This document shows, piece after piece, positions 56,573 through 64,000 of a DNA stretch of 64,000 nucleotides; position 1 is the stretch's first letter, and each line of letters begins with the position of its first letter. The stretch lies in assembly GCA_938743325.2 (NCBI GenBank), contig OW568864.1, positions 62,001-126,000 on the forward strand, written 5' to 3'. The translations under genes were made by a program, and so were the position numbers. The notes beneath the pieces were generated by a model. That model had not been told where the DNA came from. It did no database searches and saw only the letters and a list, made by a program, of their open reading frames with translations. This DNA is from Pycnococcus provasolii (taxonomy: Eukaryota; Chlorophyta; Pseudoscourfieldiophyceae; Pseudoscourfieldiales; Pycnococcaceae).

Positions 56573-57786
56573 TTCCGCGCAAGCGCGTGGCGCCGCGCGT
56601 CCAGCGTCAGTACAAGGTGCAGCAGGGGGCGATCGCACCGTGGGCTAGCGCGATTCGCAAACGCATGGAGCGCATTGCGCCGGGCGACCCTGACGGCTTA
56701 ACCGATTGGGTTGCCCAGTCCTTGTCAGCTGGATCGTACCGCACGTACGGAGGAACATGGCGTATGTTCCAGAAATACTGCGATGGAGCTGGCGTCTGCT
56801 CGCTGCCGGCTACGTCATACACGGTCGCATGCTACCTCAAGTGGCTGGGCGAGCGTGGCACGGTCCAGAAAAAATCACTGAAACCGTATCTATCGGTGAT
56901 CAATACCGTGCACAAAGACTTGGGGTACCGTCAGCGACCCGCGATTGGCGCTCTCGTTAAGTCCATGAAGCGGGCCTACGGGCGCAAGGTAGTCCGCATC
57001 AGACCGGCACCGCGCATCCTGGTGATGCCCGCACGCATCATCCTGGACATGTGGCACCGCGTTGAGAAGCTCACAGCTCTACCTGATCTCGAGTACATTA
57101 CCAAGCTCCCCGAGATTCGGGCACTCCTCGCGTGCATTGTCTGCTACATTACCGGGTCGCGCCCGAGTTCCATTGCGTTACTGCCGCTGACGGGTGTCTC
57201 GTTCGCACTGGGCTCGGAGCTTGGCATCCAGCGCTCTTACGTCAAGACTGCTCCGGATGCTTGCGACTTCGACGTTCCCGGCCGCAGAACGGTCAGCTGG
57301 CCAGTGACTGCCACGTGGCAGACGCTGGGCCGAATGCTCATGCGCTACGACCGGATGCGCCGGCGGGTGTGCTCGCGGGCGACGCACTTCTTCAACCTTG
57401 GGGAGAAGGCGCGTGGCGACGCGTTTGCGCGCTGGCTGCCGGTAGCGCTGCGAGCTGTTGGAGCTGCAGCCCCGCCCAACGGACACTACGCGCCCAAGAG
57501 CTTTCGCTCTGGGTTCGCGTCCGCGGTGACCGCGATGAACGTCTCACCCGACAGACGTAACTACATCGCGGGCTGGGCTGCTAATTCGCATGCGGTCGGC
57601 ACTCACTACGTCGACAACAGTGTCGTCGTTGATGACGCCGCCCGCTTCCTTTTTGGCCACCTCATCGGCTTGCCGCCGCCTCCTGTGGAGGTGCCTGTCG
57701 CGCCTGTCGCGCCTTGGAGCTCGCCGCTGGCCAATTTGGCGTCACGATTGGTGACACTCGTCTCTCCTCTTCGTGGAGATACGTGA
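56569..57786 (+). CDS. Tyrosine recombinase ORF of the retroelement
   Basis: About 405 residues; the start is uncertain because the frame is open far upstream across the RT ORF. An N-terminal SAM-like domain (SLSAGSYRTYGGTWRMFQKY) is followed by the catalytic domain: Arg in ITGSRPSSIALL, KSFRSGF as the (H/K)xxR box and a Tyr in GTHYVDNS. This enzyme replaces integrase in DIRS-order elements. Confidence 0.88.
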   Translation: MIPRKRVAPRVQRQYKVQQGAIAPWASAIRKRMERIAPGDPDGLTDWVAQSLSAGSYRTYGGTWRMFQKYCDGAGVCSLPATSYTVACYLKWLGERGTVQKKSLKPYLSVINTVHKDLGYRQRPAIGALVKSMKRAYGRKVVRIRPAPRILVMPARIILDMWHRVEKLTALPDLEYITKLPEIRALLACIVCYITGSRPSSIALLPLTGVSFALGSELGIQRSYVKTAPDACDFDVPGRRTVSWPVTATWQTLGRMLMRYDRMRRRVCSRATHFFNLGEKARGDAFARWLPVALRAVGAAAPPNGHYAPKSFRSGFASAVTAMNVSPDRRNYIAGWAANSHAVGTHYVDNSVVVDDAARFLFGHLIGLPPPPVEVPVAPVAPWSSPLANLASRLVTLVSPLRGDT

Positions 57787-57792
57787 CTATGA

Positions 57793-57816
57793 TGGCAATA
57801 CTGGCCCCCCCTAAAA
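57793..57816 (+). repeat. Split direct repeat B1
   Basis: 24 bases (TGGCAATACTGGCCCCCC then CTAAAA) immediately before A2, repeated at 58077-58100. Confidence 0.85.
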
Positions 57817-57983
57817 TCTTCAGTTCTACTTGTTTAATTGGGGTTTTTGATTAGGGGGAGTCGCTCGCGCAGCTGGTTCTGGGCGGCCGCCCGGCGGGTC
57901 TCGAGACCCTCCGGCGGCCTCTCCCTTAAGGCTGCTCGCGCGTATCCACTCTTGCTGTTGGTTGCTTGCTTCGCAAACAACCT
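57815..57983 (+). repeat. Split direct repeat A2
   Basis: Second 169-base copy of A1, overlapping B1 by the two bases AA. Confidence 0.93.
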
Positions 57984-58076
57984 CCCACCCTCCCTCCCTG
58001 TTGACTATAGTTGGTTACTGGAGCAGGAGACCTACTTTTGGTTTTAATTTCGGTTTGTGTAAAAGATGACCTTCAT

Positions 58077-58100
58077 TGGCAATACTGGCCCCCCCTAAAA
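58077..58100 (+). repeat. Split direct repeat B2 (right end of retroelement)
   Basis: Second copy of the 24-base B repeat; marks the probable right end of the element. Confidence 0.85.
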
Positions 58101-58517
58101 CCCCCAATCACCCCGGAATTCTTCCCGCCACTTCTCGTTTGAGATTTTGAGCACCACCAGCATCGGGCGACGGCATCGCACAAATCTGTCCGTTTGGAGG
58201 GGGGAGAGATTTCAAAGGGCGGTGGAATTTGAGGTGGATTTCAATTTCAAACTTGGGGCGAAGCAGCTCGCGCGCACTCCCCCAGTTCCAAGTTCCCACT
58301 CACCGCAAACTTGTCCGCACATTCTATTCTGCTCTTTGTTACTCGTTCACTCCCGCGCCAGCAGTAGTAGTTAGTAGTTGCCTGCTTCGTTGACACGTGC
58401 GTACGTGCGTGCGTGGGATTGGTGTGAAGTGTCGTCGTGCGTGCGGTCGTGCCTGCTGCCGTCGCTACTACATCTACTTCAACGAGTGAGTGACAGCGAA
58501 TTAGCACGAGAGTCGTG
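58101..58517. promoter_or_regulatory. Upstream region of the PAN-GH26 gene
   Basis: 417 bases from the retroelement end to the ATG at 58518. Shows GTGCGTGCGT repeats (about 58396-58413) and an in-frame TGA at 58491 that fixes the 5' limit of the reading frame. No other gene. Confidence 0.45.
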
Positions 58518-61500
58518 ATGATGACGAGAACAAGGAGGAATCGGCAACGCATCAACAGTGGTGGTCGTCGATGCTGCAGTTCTGCGTCTGTGGTGACAAT
58601 GATGATGATCGTCGTCGAATTGCTCATTGTTGTGTCGATTGGTGGTTTAGCAGCAGCACAACAACAACAACGTCGAGAGCTGCAGCAGCAGAAATGCGAG
58701 ATGGAACAGAACGCGAACTACAGAGGCGTTATCCTCGTAGATGGAGTGACAAATCTAAAGGACACGGCGGATGAGTGCTGCCAAGCATGTCGGGATCTTT
58801 TCGGATGCAACACTTGGGCGTACTGCGGTACTGCTGGTGGTTGTTACGGTCCGTACGTTCACAAAGCGTGCTTTCTCAAAGCTTTATCTCCGGAAGAGCT
58901 TGTGCTCGACGAAGTGCCGGCGTGGAGTCGAGGACCGTACACGCCATGGACCAGTGGCATTTTGAAAGATGCACCTGTGATTGCTGCGGAGATCCGAGCA
59001 GGGCAAGAAGATGCGAACCAACAGTGGAACGGAACAAATTGGCCAGCCAAATCTAACACAGGTACAGTCTCCTCCGGCGGGTTTTCTCTCGAAGCCAATG
59101 CCAACTACGCGGGTGAGGTGCTCGTCGACGGTCGCCAGAATCTGAAATCGTCCGTCGAAGAGTGCGGCGAAGCGTGTCTCGCGAACCCATCGTGCACCAC
59201 ATTCTCGTACTGCGGCAAACCGGAGGGATGCTACGGAGACTTCGTGTACCAGTCGTGTTTCCTCAAGCGGCATGATAACCCGTCAGCTCGCGAGGCGTAC
59301 GAGCGTGAGTCGTGGACGCCTTGGACGAGTGGAATTGTCGAGCGTGGGGGCGGCACCGGATCATCGCCGCCGCCGCCGTCATCGACTACGTCTACGCCTA
59401 CGCCCAGCACAGGAACTGCCTCTGGCGGCTTTAGTCTCGAGACGAATGCCAACTACGCGGGTGAGGTGCTCGTCGACGGTCGCCAGAATCTGAAATCGTC
59501 CGTCGAGGAGTGCGGCGAAGCGTGTCTCGCGAACCCATCGTGCACCACATTCTCGTACTGTGCAAAGCCCGAAGGGTGCTACGAGGACTTCGTCTTCATG
59601 AGCTGTTTCCTCAAGCGGCATGACAACCCGCAGGCGCGTGAGGCGTACTCGCGCGACGAGTGGACGCCTTGGACGAGTGGCGTCGTCGAGCGTGGGGGCG
59701 GCACCGGATCATCGCCGCCGCCGCCGTCATCGCCTTCGCCTACGCCCAGCACAGGAACTGCCTCTGGCGGCTTTAGTCTCGAGACGAATGCCAACTACGC
59801 GGGTGAGGTGCTCGTCGACGGTCGCCAGAATCTGAAATCGTCCGTCGAGGAGTGCGGCGAGGCGTGTCTCGCGAACCCATCGTGCACCACATTCTCGTAC
59901 TGTGCAAAGCCCGAAGGGTGCTACGAGGACTTCGTCTTCATGAGCTGTTTCCTCAAGCGGCATGACAACCCGCAGGCGCGCGAAGCCTATTCGCGCGACG
60001 AGTGGACGCCTTGGACGAGTGGAATTGTCGAGCGTGGGGGCGGCACCGGATCATCGCCGCCGCCGCCGTCGTCTCCTATGCCTGCGCCTACGCCCAGCAC
60101 AGGAACTGCCTCTGGCGGCTTTAGTCTCGAGACGAATGCCAACTACGCGGGTGAGGTGCTAGTCGACGGTCGCCAGAATCTGAAATCGTCCGTCGAGGAG
60201 TGCGGCGAAGCGTGTCTCGCGAACCCATCGTGCACCACATTCTCGTACTGTGCAAAGCCCGAAGGGTGCTACGAGGACTTCGTCTTCATGAGCTGTTTCC
60301 TCAAGCGGCATGACAACCCGCAGGCGCGCGAAGCCTATTCGCGCGACGAGTGGACGCCTTGGACGAGTGGCGTCGTCGAGCGTGGGGGCGGCACCGGATC
60401 ATCGCCGCCGCCGCCGTCGTCTCCTATGCCTACGCCGAGTGCGGGCACCAGCGCTGGCGGCTTCTCTCTCGAAGCCAATGCCAACTACGCGGGTGAGGTG
60501 CTCGTCGATGGTCGCCAGAATCTGAAATCATCCGTCGAAGAGTGCGGCGAAGCGTGTCTCGCGAACCCATCGTGCACCACATTCTCGTACTGCGGCAAAC
60601 CGGAGGGATGCTACGGAGACTTCGTGTACCAGTCGTGTTTCCTCAAGCGTCACGACAACCCGTCAGCTCGCGAGGCGTACGAGCGTGAGTCGTGGACGCC
60701 TTGGACGAGTGGAATTGTCGAGCGTGGGGGCGGCACCGGATCATCGCCGCCGCCGCCGTCATCGACTACGTCTACGCCTACGCCCAGCACAGGTTCTTCC
60801 TCTGGCGGCTTTAGTCTCGAGACGAATGCCAACTACGCGGGTGAGGTGCTAGTCGACGGTCGCCAGAATCTGAAATCGTCCGTCGAGGAGTGCGGCGAAG
60901 CGTGTCTCGCGAACCCATCGTGCACCACATTCTCGTACTGTGCAAAGCCCGAAGGGTGCTACGAGGACTTCGTCTTCATGAGCTGTTTCCTCAAGCGGCA
61001 TGACAACCCGCAGGCGCGCGAAGCCTATTCGCGCGACGAGTGGACGCCTTGGACGAGTGGAATTGTCGAGCGTGGGGGCGGCACCGGATCATCGCCGCCG
61101 CCGCCGTCGTCTCCTATGCCTGCGCCTACGCCCAGCACAGGAACTGCCTCTGGCGGCTTTAGTCTCGAGACGAATGCCAACTACGCGGGAGAGGTGCTCG
61201 TCGACGGTCGCCAGAATCTGAAATCGTCCGTCGAGGAGTGCGGCGAAGCGTGTCTCGCGAACCCATCGTGCACCACATTCTCGTACTGTGCAAAGCCCGA
61301 AGGGTGCTACGAGGACTTCGTCTTCATGAGCTGTTTCCTCAAGCGGCATGACAACCCGCAGGCGCGTGAGGCGTACTCGCGCGACGAGTGGACGCCTTGG
61401 ACGAGTGGCGTCGTCGAGCGTGGGGGCGGCACCGGATCATCGCCGCCGCCGCCGTCATCGCCTTCGCCTACGCCCAGCACAGGAACTGCCTCTGGCGGCT

Positions 61501-64000
61501 TTAGTCTCGAGACGAATGCCAACTACGCGGGTGAGGTGCTCGTCGACGGTCGCCAGAATCTGAAATCGTCCGTCGAGGAGTGCGGCGAAGCGTGTCTCGC
61601 GAACCCATCGTGCACCACATTCTCGTACTGTGCAAAGCCCGAAGGGTGCTACGAGGACTTCGTCTTCATGAGCTGTTTCCTCAAGCGGCATGACAACCCG
61701 CAGGCGCGTGAGGCGTACTCGCGCGACGAGTGGACGCCTTGGACGAGTGGCGTCGTCGAGCGTGGGGGCGGCACCGGATCATCGCCGCCGCCGCCGTCGT
61801 CTCCTATGCCTACGCCTACGCCCAGCACAGGTTCTGCCTCTGGCGGCTTTAGTCTCGAGACGAATGCCAACTACGCGGGAGAGGTGCTCGTCGACGGTCG
61901 CCAGAATCTGAAATCGTCCGTCGAGGAGTGCGGCGAAGCGTGTCTCGCGAACCCATCGTGCACCACATTCTCGTACTGTGCAAAGCCCGAAGGGTGCTAC
62001 GAGGACTTCGTCTTCATGAGCTGTTTCCTCAAGCGGCATGACAACCCGCAGGCGCGTGAGGCGTACTCGCGCGACGAGTGGACGCCGTGGACGGGTGGCA
62101 TCGTCGAGCGTGGGGGCGACAGCGGATCGTCACCACCGCCGCCGTCGTCATCGCCTGCGCCTACGCCGAGCACAGGTTCTTCTGCCTCTGGCGGCTTTAG
62201 TCTCGAAGCCAATGCCAACTATGCTGGAAGGGTGCTTGTCGACGGTCGTCAGAATCTGAAATCGTCCGTCGAAGCGTGCGGCGAATCTTGCCTTGCCAAT
62301 CCACAGTGCACCACGTTCTCGTACTGCCCGAAGCCGGAGGGATGCTACGAGGACTTCGTCTTCCAGAGCTGTTTCCTGAAAGTTCACGACAACCCGCAGG
62401 CGCGTGAGGCGTACTCGCGCGACGAGTGGACGCCGTGGACGGGTGGCATCGTCGAGCGTGGGGGCGGCACCGCCGGAGGAGTATCAACGTACGCATCTGC
62501 GCCATCATCGGCGCCTGCACCTGCGCCTGCGCCGAGCAGCCCAACTCTGTCATCCCAACTCGCAGAGGCAGGAATTGCCTCTGGCGGCTTCTCTCTCGAA
62601 GCCAATGCCAACTATGCTGGAAGGGTGCTTGTCGACGGCCGTCAGAATCTGAAATCGTCCGTCGAAGAGTGCGGCGAATCTTGCCTTGCCAATCCACAGT
62701 GCACCACATTCGCATACTGCCCGAAGCCGGAGGGATGCTACGAGGACTTCGTCTTCCAGAGCTGTTTCCTGAAAGTTCACGACAACCCGCAGGCGCGTGA
62801 GGCGTACTCGCGCGACGAGTGGACGCCGTGGACGGGTGGCATTGTCGAGCGTGGGGGCGGCACCGCCGGAGGAGTATCACCGTACGCATCTGCGCCATCA
62901 TCGTCGCCTGCGCCTGCACCTAAGCCGAGCACAGGTTCTTCTGCCTCTGGCGGCTTTAGTCTCGAGACGAATGCCAACTACGCGGGAGAGGTACTCGTCG
63001 ACGGTCGCCAGAATCTGAAATCGTCTGTCGAAGCGTGCGGTGAATCTTGCCTTGCCAATCCACAGTGCACCACATTCGCGTACTGCGGCAAGCCGGAGGG
63101 GTGCTTCCAGGACTTCGTCTTTCAGAGCTGTTTCCTCAAGCGTCACAGCTCTCCTGAATTGCGCGAAGCCTATTCACGAGACGAGTGGACGCCGTGGACA
63201 TCAGGTGTCGTCGAACGAAAAGGAACCTCGAGCAGTGTTGGTGTGAATCCGGCAACTGGGTCGGGTACATCACCGCCAGCTGTGCAGCAAGGAGGTGGAG
63301 CAGCATCCGTGTATAGCAATGTGCCGTATGTGCCACCTACCGCGGACATTCGGATGCAGGATGGGAAGCCTATCGGGTACCCGAATCCGCTTGAGCCACC
63401 ACGCGGAGTCTATCTTGGCGTGTCACCGCAGGAGGTGAATGGAACGGCAGATTTGCAAAGGTACCTGACAGCATTTGGAGGTTTCGTTCCCGTGAATTAC
63501 AACATCTTTGTGCACATTCCGATTCTGGACTATCAACTTCGTTATCTGGACCAGTTTCTAGCCCAGGTGGCTGGACTTGGCGGCGTCGCCACAGTCACCG
63601 TGGAACCCTTCGACGGGCTGGATCTTGTGACACCATCGACGATTGCGCCCATTGTGGAGAGGTGCGCATTCTTCGAGCGCATGCGCGCAAGCTGCATCAT
63701 TCGCTTCGCGCACGAAATGAATGGTGGCTGGTATCCTTGGAGTCGTCAGCCCACCAAGTACGTGGAGAAATTCCGACTCGTCAGTGATGCCGTGCGCAGG
63801 GGTACGAAGCGAGGCGCCGTCATGTGGAGCCCAAACAGCGCGGCAAGGGACTACCCATTCGCTGCCCCGTCTGATTTGGCGGGCAATCCAGAATTCGCTC
63901 GACTGGACACGAATCGTGATGGCATCGTCAACAATCGCGACGACCCGTTTGGACCCTACTGGCCCGGCGACTCGTACGTCGATTGGGTTGGACTCAGTGT
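58518..64000 (+). CDS. Very large secreted protein: 13 PAN/Apple-like modules plus GH26 glycosidase domain, 3' end off the window
   Basis: One uninterrupted frame of 1827 codons from ATG 58518 (in-frame TGA at 58491) to the window edge. A basic N terminus and hydrophobic run (MMMIVVELLIVVSIGGLAAA) form a signal peptide or anchor, then Gln-rich sequence. Thirteen modules follow, each with cysteines spaced C-x3-C-x5-C-x5-C-x5-C-x8-C and ending WTPWTSG or similar, joined by Pro/Ser linkers. From ~63390 a GH26-type domain begins (LGVSPQEVNG), with the acid/base block IIRFAHEMNGGWYPW near 63695-63740, an EF-hand-like DTNRDGIVNNRDD loop (63906-63944) and YVDWVGLS at the edge; the second catalytic Glu is beyond the window. 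GH26 enzymes cleave beta-mannans or related beta-glycans. It probably acts outside the cell or on the wall, the PAN-like modules binding glycan or protein (inference). Confidence 0.85.
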   Translation, partial: MMTRTRRNRQRINSGGRRCCSSASVVTMMMIVVELLIVVSIGGLAAAQQQQRRELQQQKCEMEQNANYRGVILVDGVTNLKDTADECCQACRDLFGCNTWAYCGTAGGCYGPYVHKACFLKALSPEELVLDEVPAWSRGPYTPWTSGILKDAPVIAAEIRAGQEDANQQWNGTNWPAKSNTGTVSSGGFSLEANANYAGEVLVDGRQNLKSSVEECGEACLANPSCTTFSYCGKPEGCYGDFVYQSCFLKRHDNPSAREAYERESWTPWTSGIVERGGGTGSSPPPPSSTTSTPTPSTGTASGGFSLETNANYAGEVLVDGRQNLKSSVEECGEACLANPSCTTFSYCAKPEGCYEDFVFMSCFLKRHDNPQAREAYSRDEWTPWTSGVVERGGGTGSSPPPPSSPSPTPSTGTASGGFSLETNANYAGEVLVDGRQNLKSSVEECGEACLANPSCTTFSYCAKPEGCYEDFVFMSCFLKRHDNPQAREAYSRDEWTPWTSGIVERGGGTGSSPPPPSSPMPAPTPSTGTASGGFSLETNANYAGEVLVDGRQNLKSSVEECGEACLANPSCTTFSYCAKPEGCYEDFVFMSCFLKRHDNPQAREAYSRDEWTPWTSGVVERGGGTGSSPPPPSSPMPTPSAGTSAGGFSLEANANYAGEVLVDGRQNLKSSVEECGEACLANPSCTTFSYCGKPEGCYGDFVYQSCFLKRHDNPSAREAYERESWTPWTSGIVERGGGTGSSPPPPSSTTSTPTPSTGSSSGGFSLETNANYAGEVLVDGRQNLKSSVEECGEACLANPSCTTFSYCAKPEGCYEDFVFMSCFLKRHDNPQAREAYSRDEWTPWTSGIVERGGGTGSSPPPPSSPMPAPTPSTGTASGGFSLETNANYAGEVLVDGRQNLKSSVEECGEACLANPSCTTFSYCAKPEGCYEDFVFMSCFLKRHDNPQAREAYSRDEWTPWTSGVVERGGGTGSSPPPPSSPSPTPSTGTASGGFSLETNANYAGEVLVDGRQNLKSSVEECGEACLANPSCTTFSYCAKPEGCYEDFVFMSCFLKRHDNPQAREAYSRDEWTPWTSGVVERGGGTGSSPPPPSSPMPTPTPSTGSASGGFSLETNANYAGEVLVDGRQNLKSSVEECGEACLANPSCTTFSYCAKPEGCYEDFVFMSCFLKRHDNPQAREAYSRDEWTPWTGGIVERGGDSGSSPPPPSSSPAPTPSTGSSASGGFSLEANANYAGRVLVDGRQNLKSSVEACGESCLANPQCTTFSYCPKPEGCYEDFVFQSCFLKVHDNPQAREAYSRDEWTPWTGGIVERGGGTAGGVSTYASAPSSAPAPAPAPSSPTLSSQLAEAGIASGGFSLEANANYAGRVLVDGRQNLKSSVEECGESCLANPQCTTFAYCPKPEGCYEDFVFQSCFLKVHDNPQAREAYSRDEWTPWTGGIVERGGGTAGGVSPYASAPSSSPAPAPKPSTGSSASGGFSLETNANYAGEVLVDGRQNLKSSVEACGESCLANPQCTTFAYCGKPEGCFQDFVFQSCFLKRHSSPELREAYSRDEWTPWTSGVVERKGTSSSVGVNPATGSGTSPPAVQQGGGAASVYSNVPYVPPTADIRMQDGKPIGYPNPLEPPRGVYLGVSPQEVNGTADLQRYLTAFGGFVPVNYNIFVHIPILDYQLRYLDQFLAQVAGLGGVATVTVEPFDGLDLVTPSTIAPIVERCAFFERMRASCIIRFAHEMNGGWYPWSRQPTKYVEKFRLVSDAVRRGTKRGAVMWSPNSAARDYPFAAPSDLAGNPEFARLDTNRDGIVNNRDDPFGPYWPGDSYVDWVGLS
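58710..63222 (+). repeat. Tandem array of 13 in-frame six-cysteine modules
   Basis: Modules begin (codon for the first Asn of NANY) at 58710, 59097, 59445, 59787, 60135, 60477, 60825, 61173, 61515, 61863, 62211, 62604 and 62970; every spacing is a multiple of three, mostly 342 or 348 bases. Modules 3-10 are nearly identical at DNA level; module 1 is diverged, and 11-13 form a separate subgroup (CPKPEG in 11 and 12, QSCFLKV). Confidence 0.93.
63390..64000 (+). other. GH26-like catalytic domain (partial)
   Basis: Within the PAN-GH26 frame. GVYLGVSPQEVNG opens the barrel, VTVEPFDGLD and CIIRFAHEMNGGWYPWSRQP follow (His-Glu-Met-Asn is the acid/base motif of the family), then MWSPNSA and SYVDWVGLSV. 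Cut by the right edge. Confidence 0.85.

Larger units (their letters stand above)
53324..58100 (+). mobile_element. PAT/Ngaro-type tyrosine-recombinase retroelement (DIRS kin), whole-looking
   Basis: A 4.8-kb element with three ORFs in order: Gag-like (53656-54474), reverse transcriptase plus RNase H (54551-56572) and tyrosine recombinase (ends 57786). The ends form split direct repeats: A1 (53324-53492) at the left; B1 (57793-57816), A2 (57815-57983) and B2 (58077-58100) at the right. The two A copies are 169 bases each and read as identical, so the insertion is recent. No LTRs, integrase or protease are seen, as expected for this order. The arrangement matches PAT/Ngaro-like families known from green algae (for example Chlamydomonas and Volvox elements). 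It appears whole, with no evident break in the three frames. Confidence 0.88.

Noticed and set aside
58710-63222. Regular direct repeats that could be read as a CRISPR-like or satellite array
   Set aside because: Units are 342-393 bases, all in one coding frame with conserved cysteines; this is a protein repeat in a eukaryotic genome.

Overview
The window looks like nuclear DNA of a small, gene-dense green alga (Chlorophyta, probably prasinophyte grade). Pointers are a plastid fructose-1,6-bisphosphatase with the thioredoxin-target cysteine loop, a plastid ribosomal protein uS9, a YceD/DUF177 plastid rRNA factor, RWP-RK/PB1 and double-AP2 transcription factors, a K+-dependent-type vacuolar H+-pyrophosphatase, a volvocine-style hydroxyproline-rich glycoprotein, and ciliary/centrin-type genes. 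Coding DNA is GC-rich, intergenic gaps are mostly a few hundred bases or less, and most genes read as one exon. Three genes (SDR, CFAP144-like, small organelle-targeted protein) need one canonical GT-AG intron each, with consistent phase. The species is not established; a Pycnococcus-like alga is only a guess.

Layout. 1-9.8 kb: lipase (cut by the left edge), a small KEN-box/D-box protein, a BNR/sialidase-like secreted protein, an RWP-RK+PB1 regulator, YceD-like protein and a possible BACK-domain protein. 9.8-16.4 kb: RPAP1/IYO-like transcription factor, GOT1, a DUF3228-like protein, a two-exon SDR. 17-24 kb: plastid FBPase, CFAP144-like ciliary protein, H+-PPase, plastid uS9. 24-32 kb: a large organelle-targeted helical-repeat candidate, a small basic nuclear-type protein, ArgRS, a type I membrane protein. 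32-38 kb: AP2 factor, uncoupling-protein-type mitochondrial carrier, an unknown protein, a GST. 38-53 kb: a CH-like/helical/coiled-coil protein, a two-exon organelle-targeted protein, a membrane-anchored proline-rich wall protein, a giant Sfi1-like centrin-binding protein and a single-pass membrane protein. 53.3-58.1 kb: a whole-looking tyrosine-recombinase retroelement (PAT/Ngaro-type DIRS kin) with split direct repeats. 58.5-64 kb: a very large secreted protein with 13 six-cysteine PAN/Apple-like modules followed by a GH26 glycosidase domain cut by the right edge.

Recurring non-coding structure: short TTAGGG/CCCTAA arrays sit in eight gene flanks, never at a chromosome end. (CCAAAA)n-type tracts and CTTAAG palindromes also recur next to gene starts. 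A roughly 110-base element is shared by the 3' flanks of two minus-strand organelle-protein genes, with a weaker third copy after GOT1. The genes do not form operons. Themes that recur are plastid/mitochondrial function, cell surface/wall, and the centrin-cilium system.
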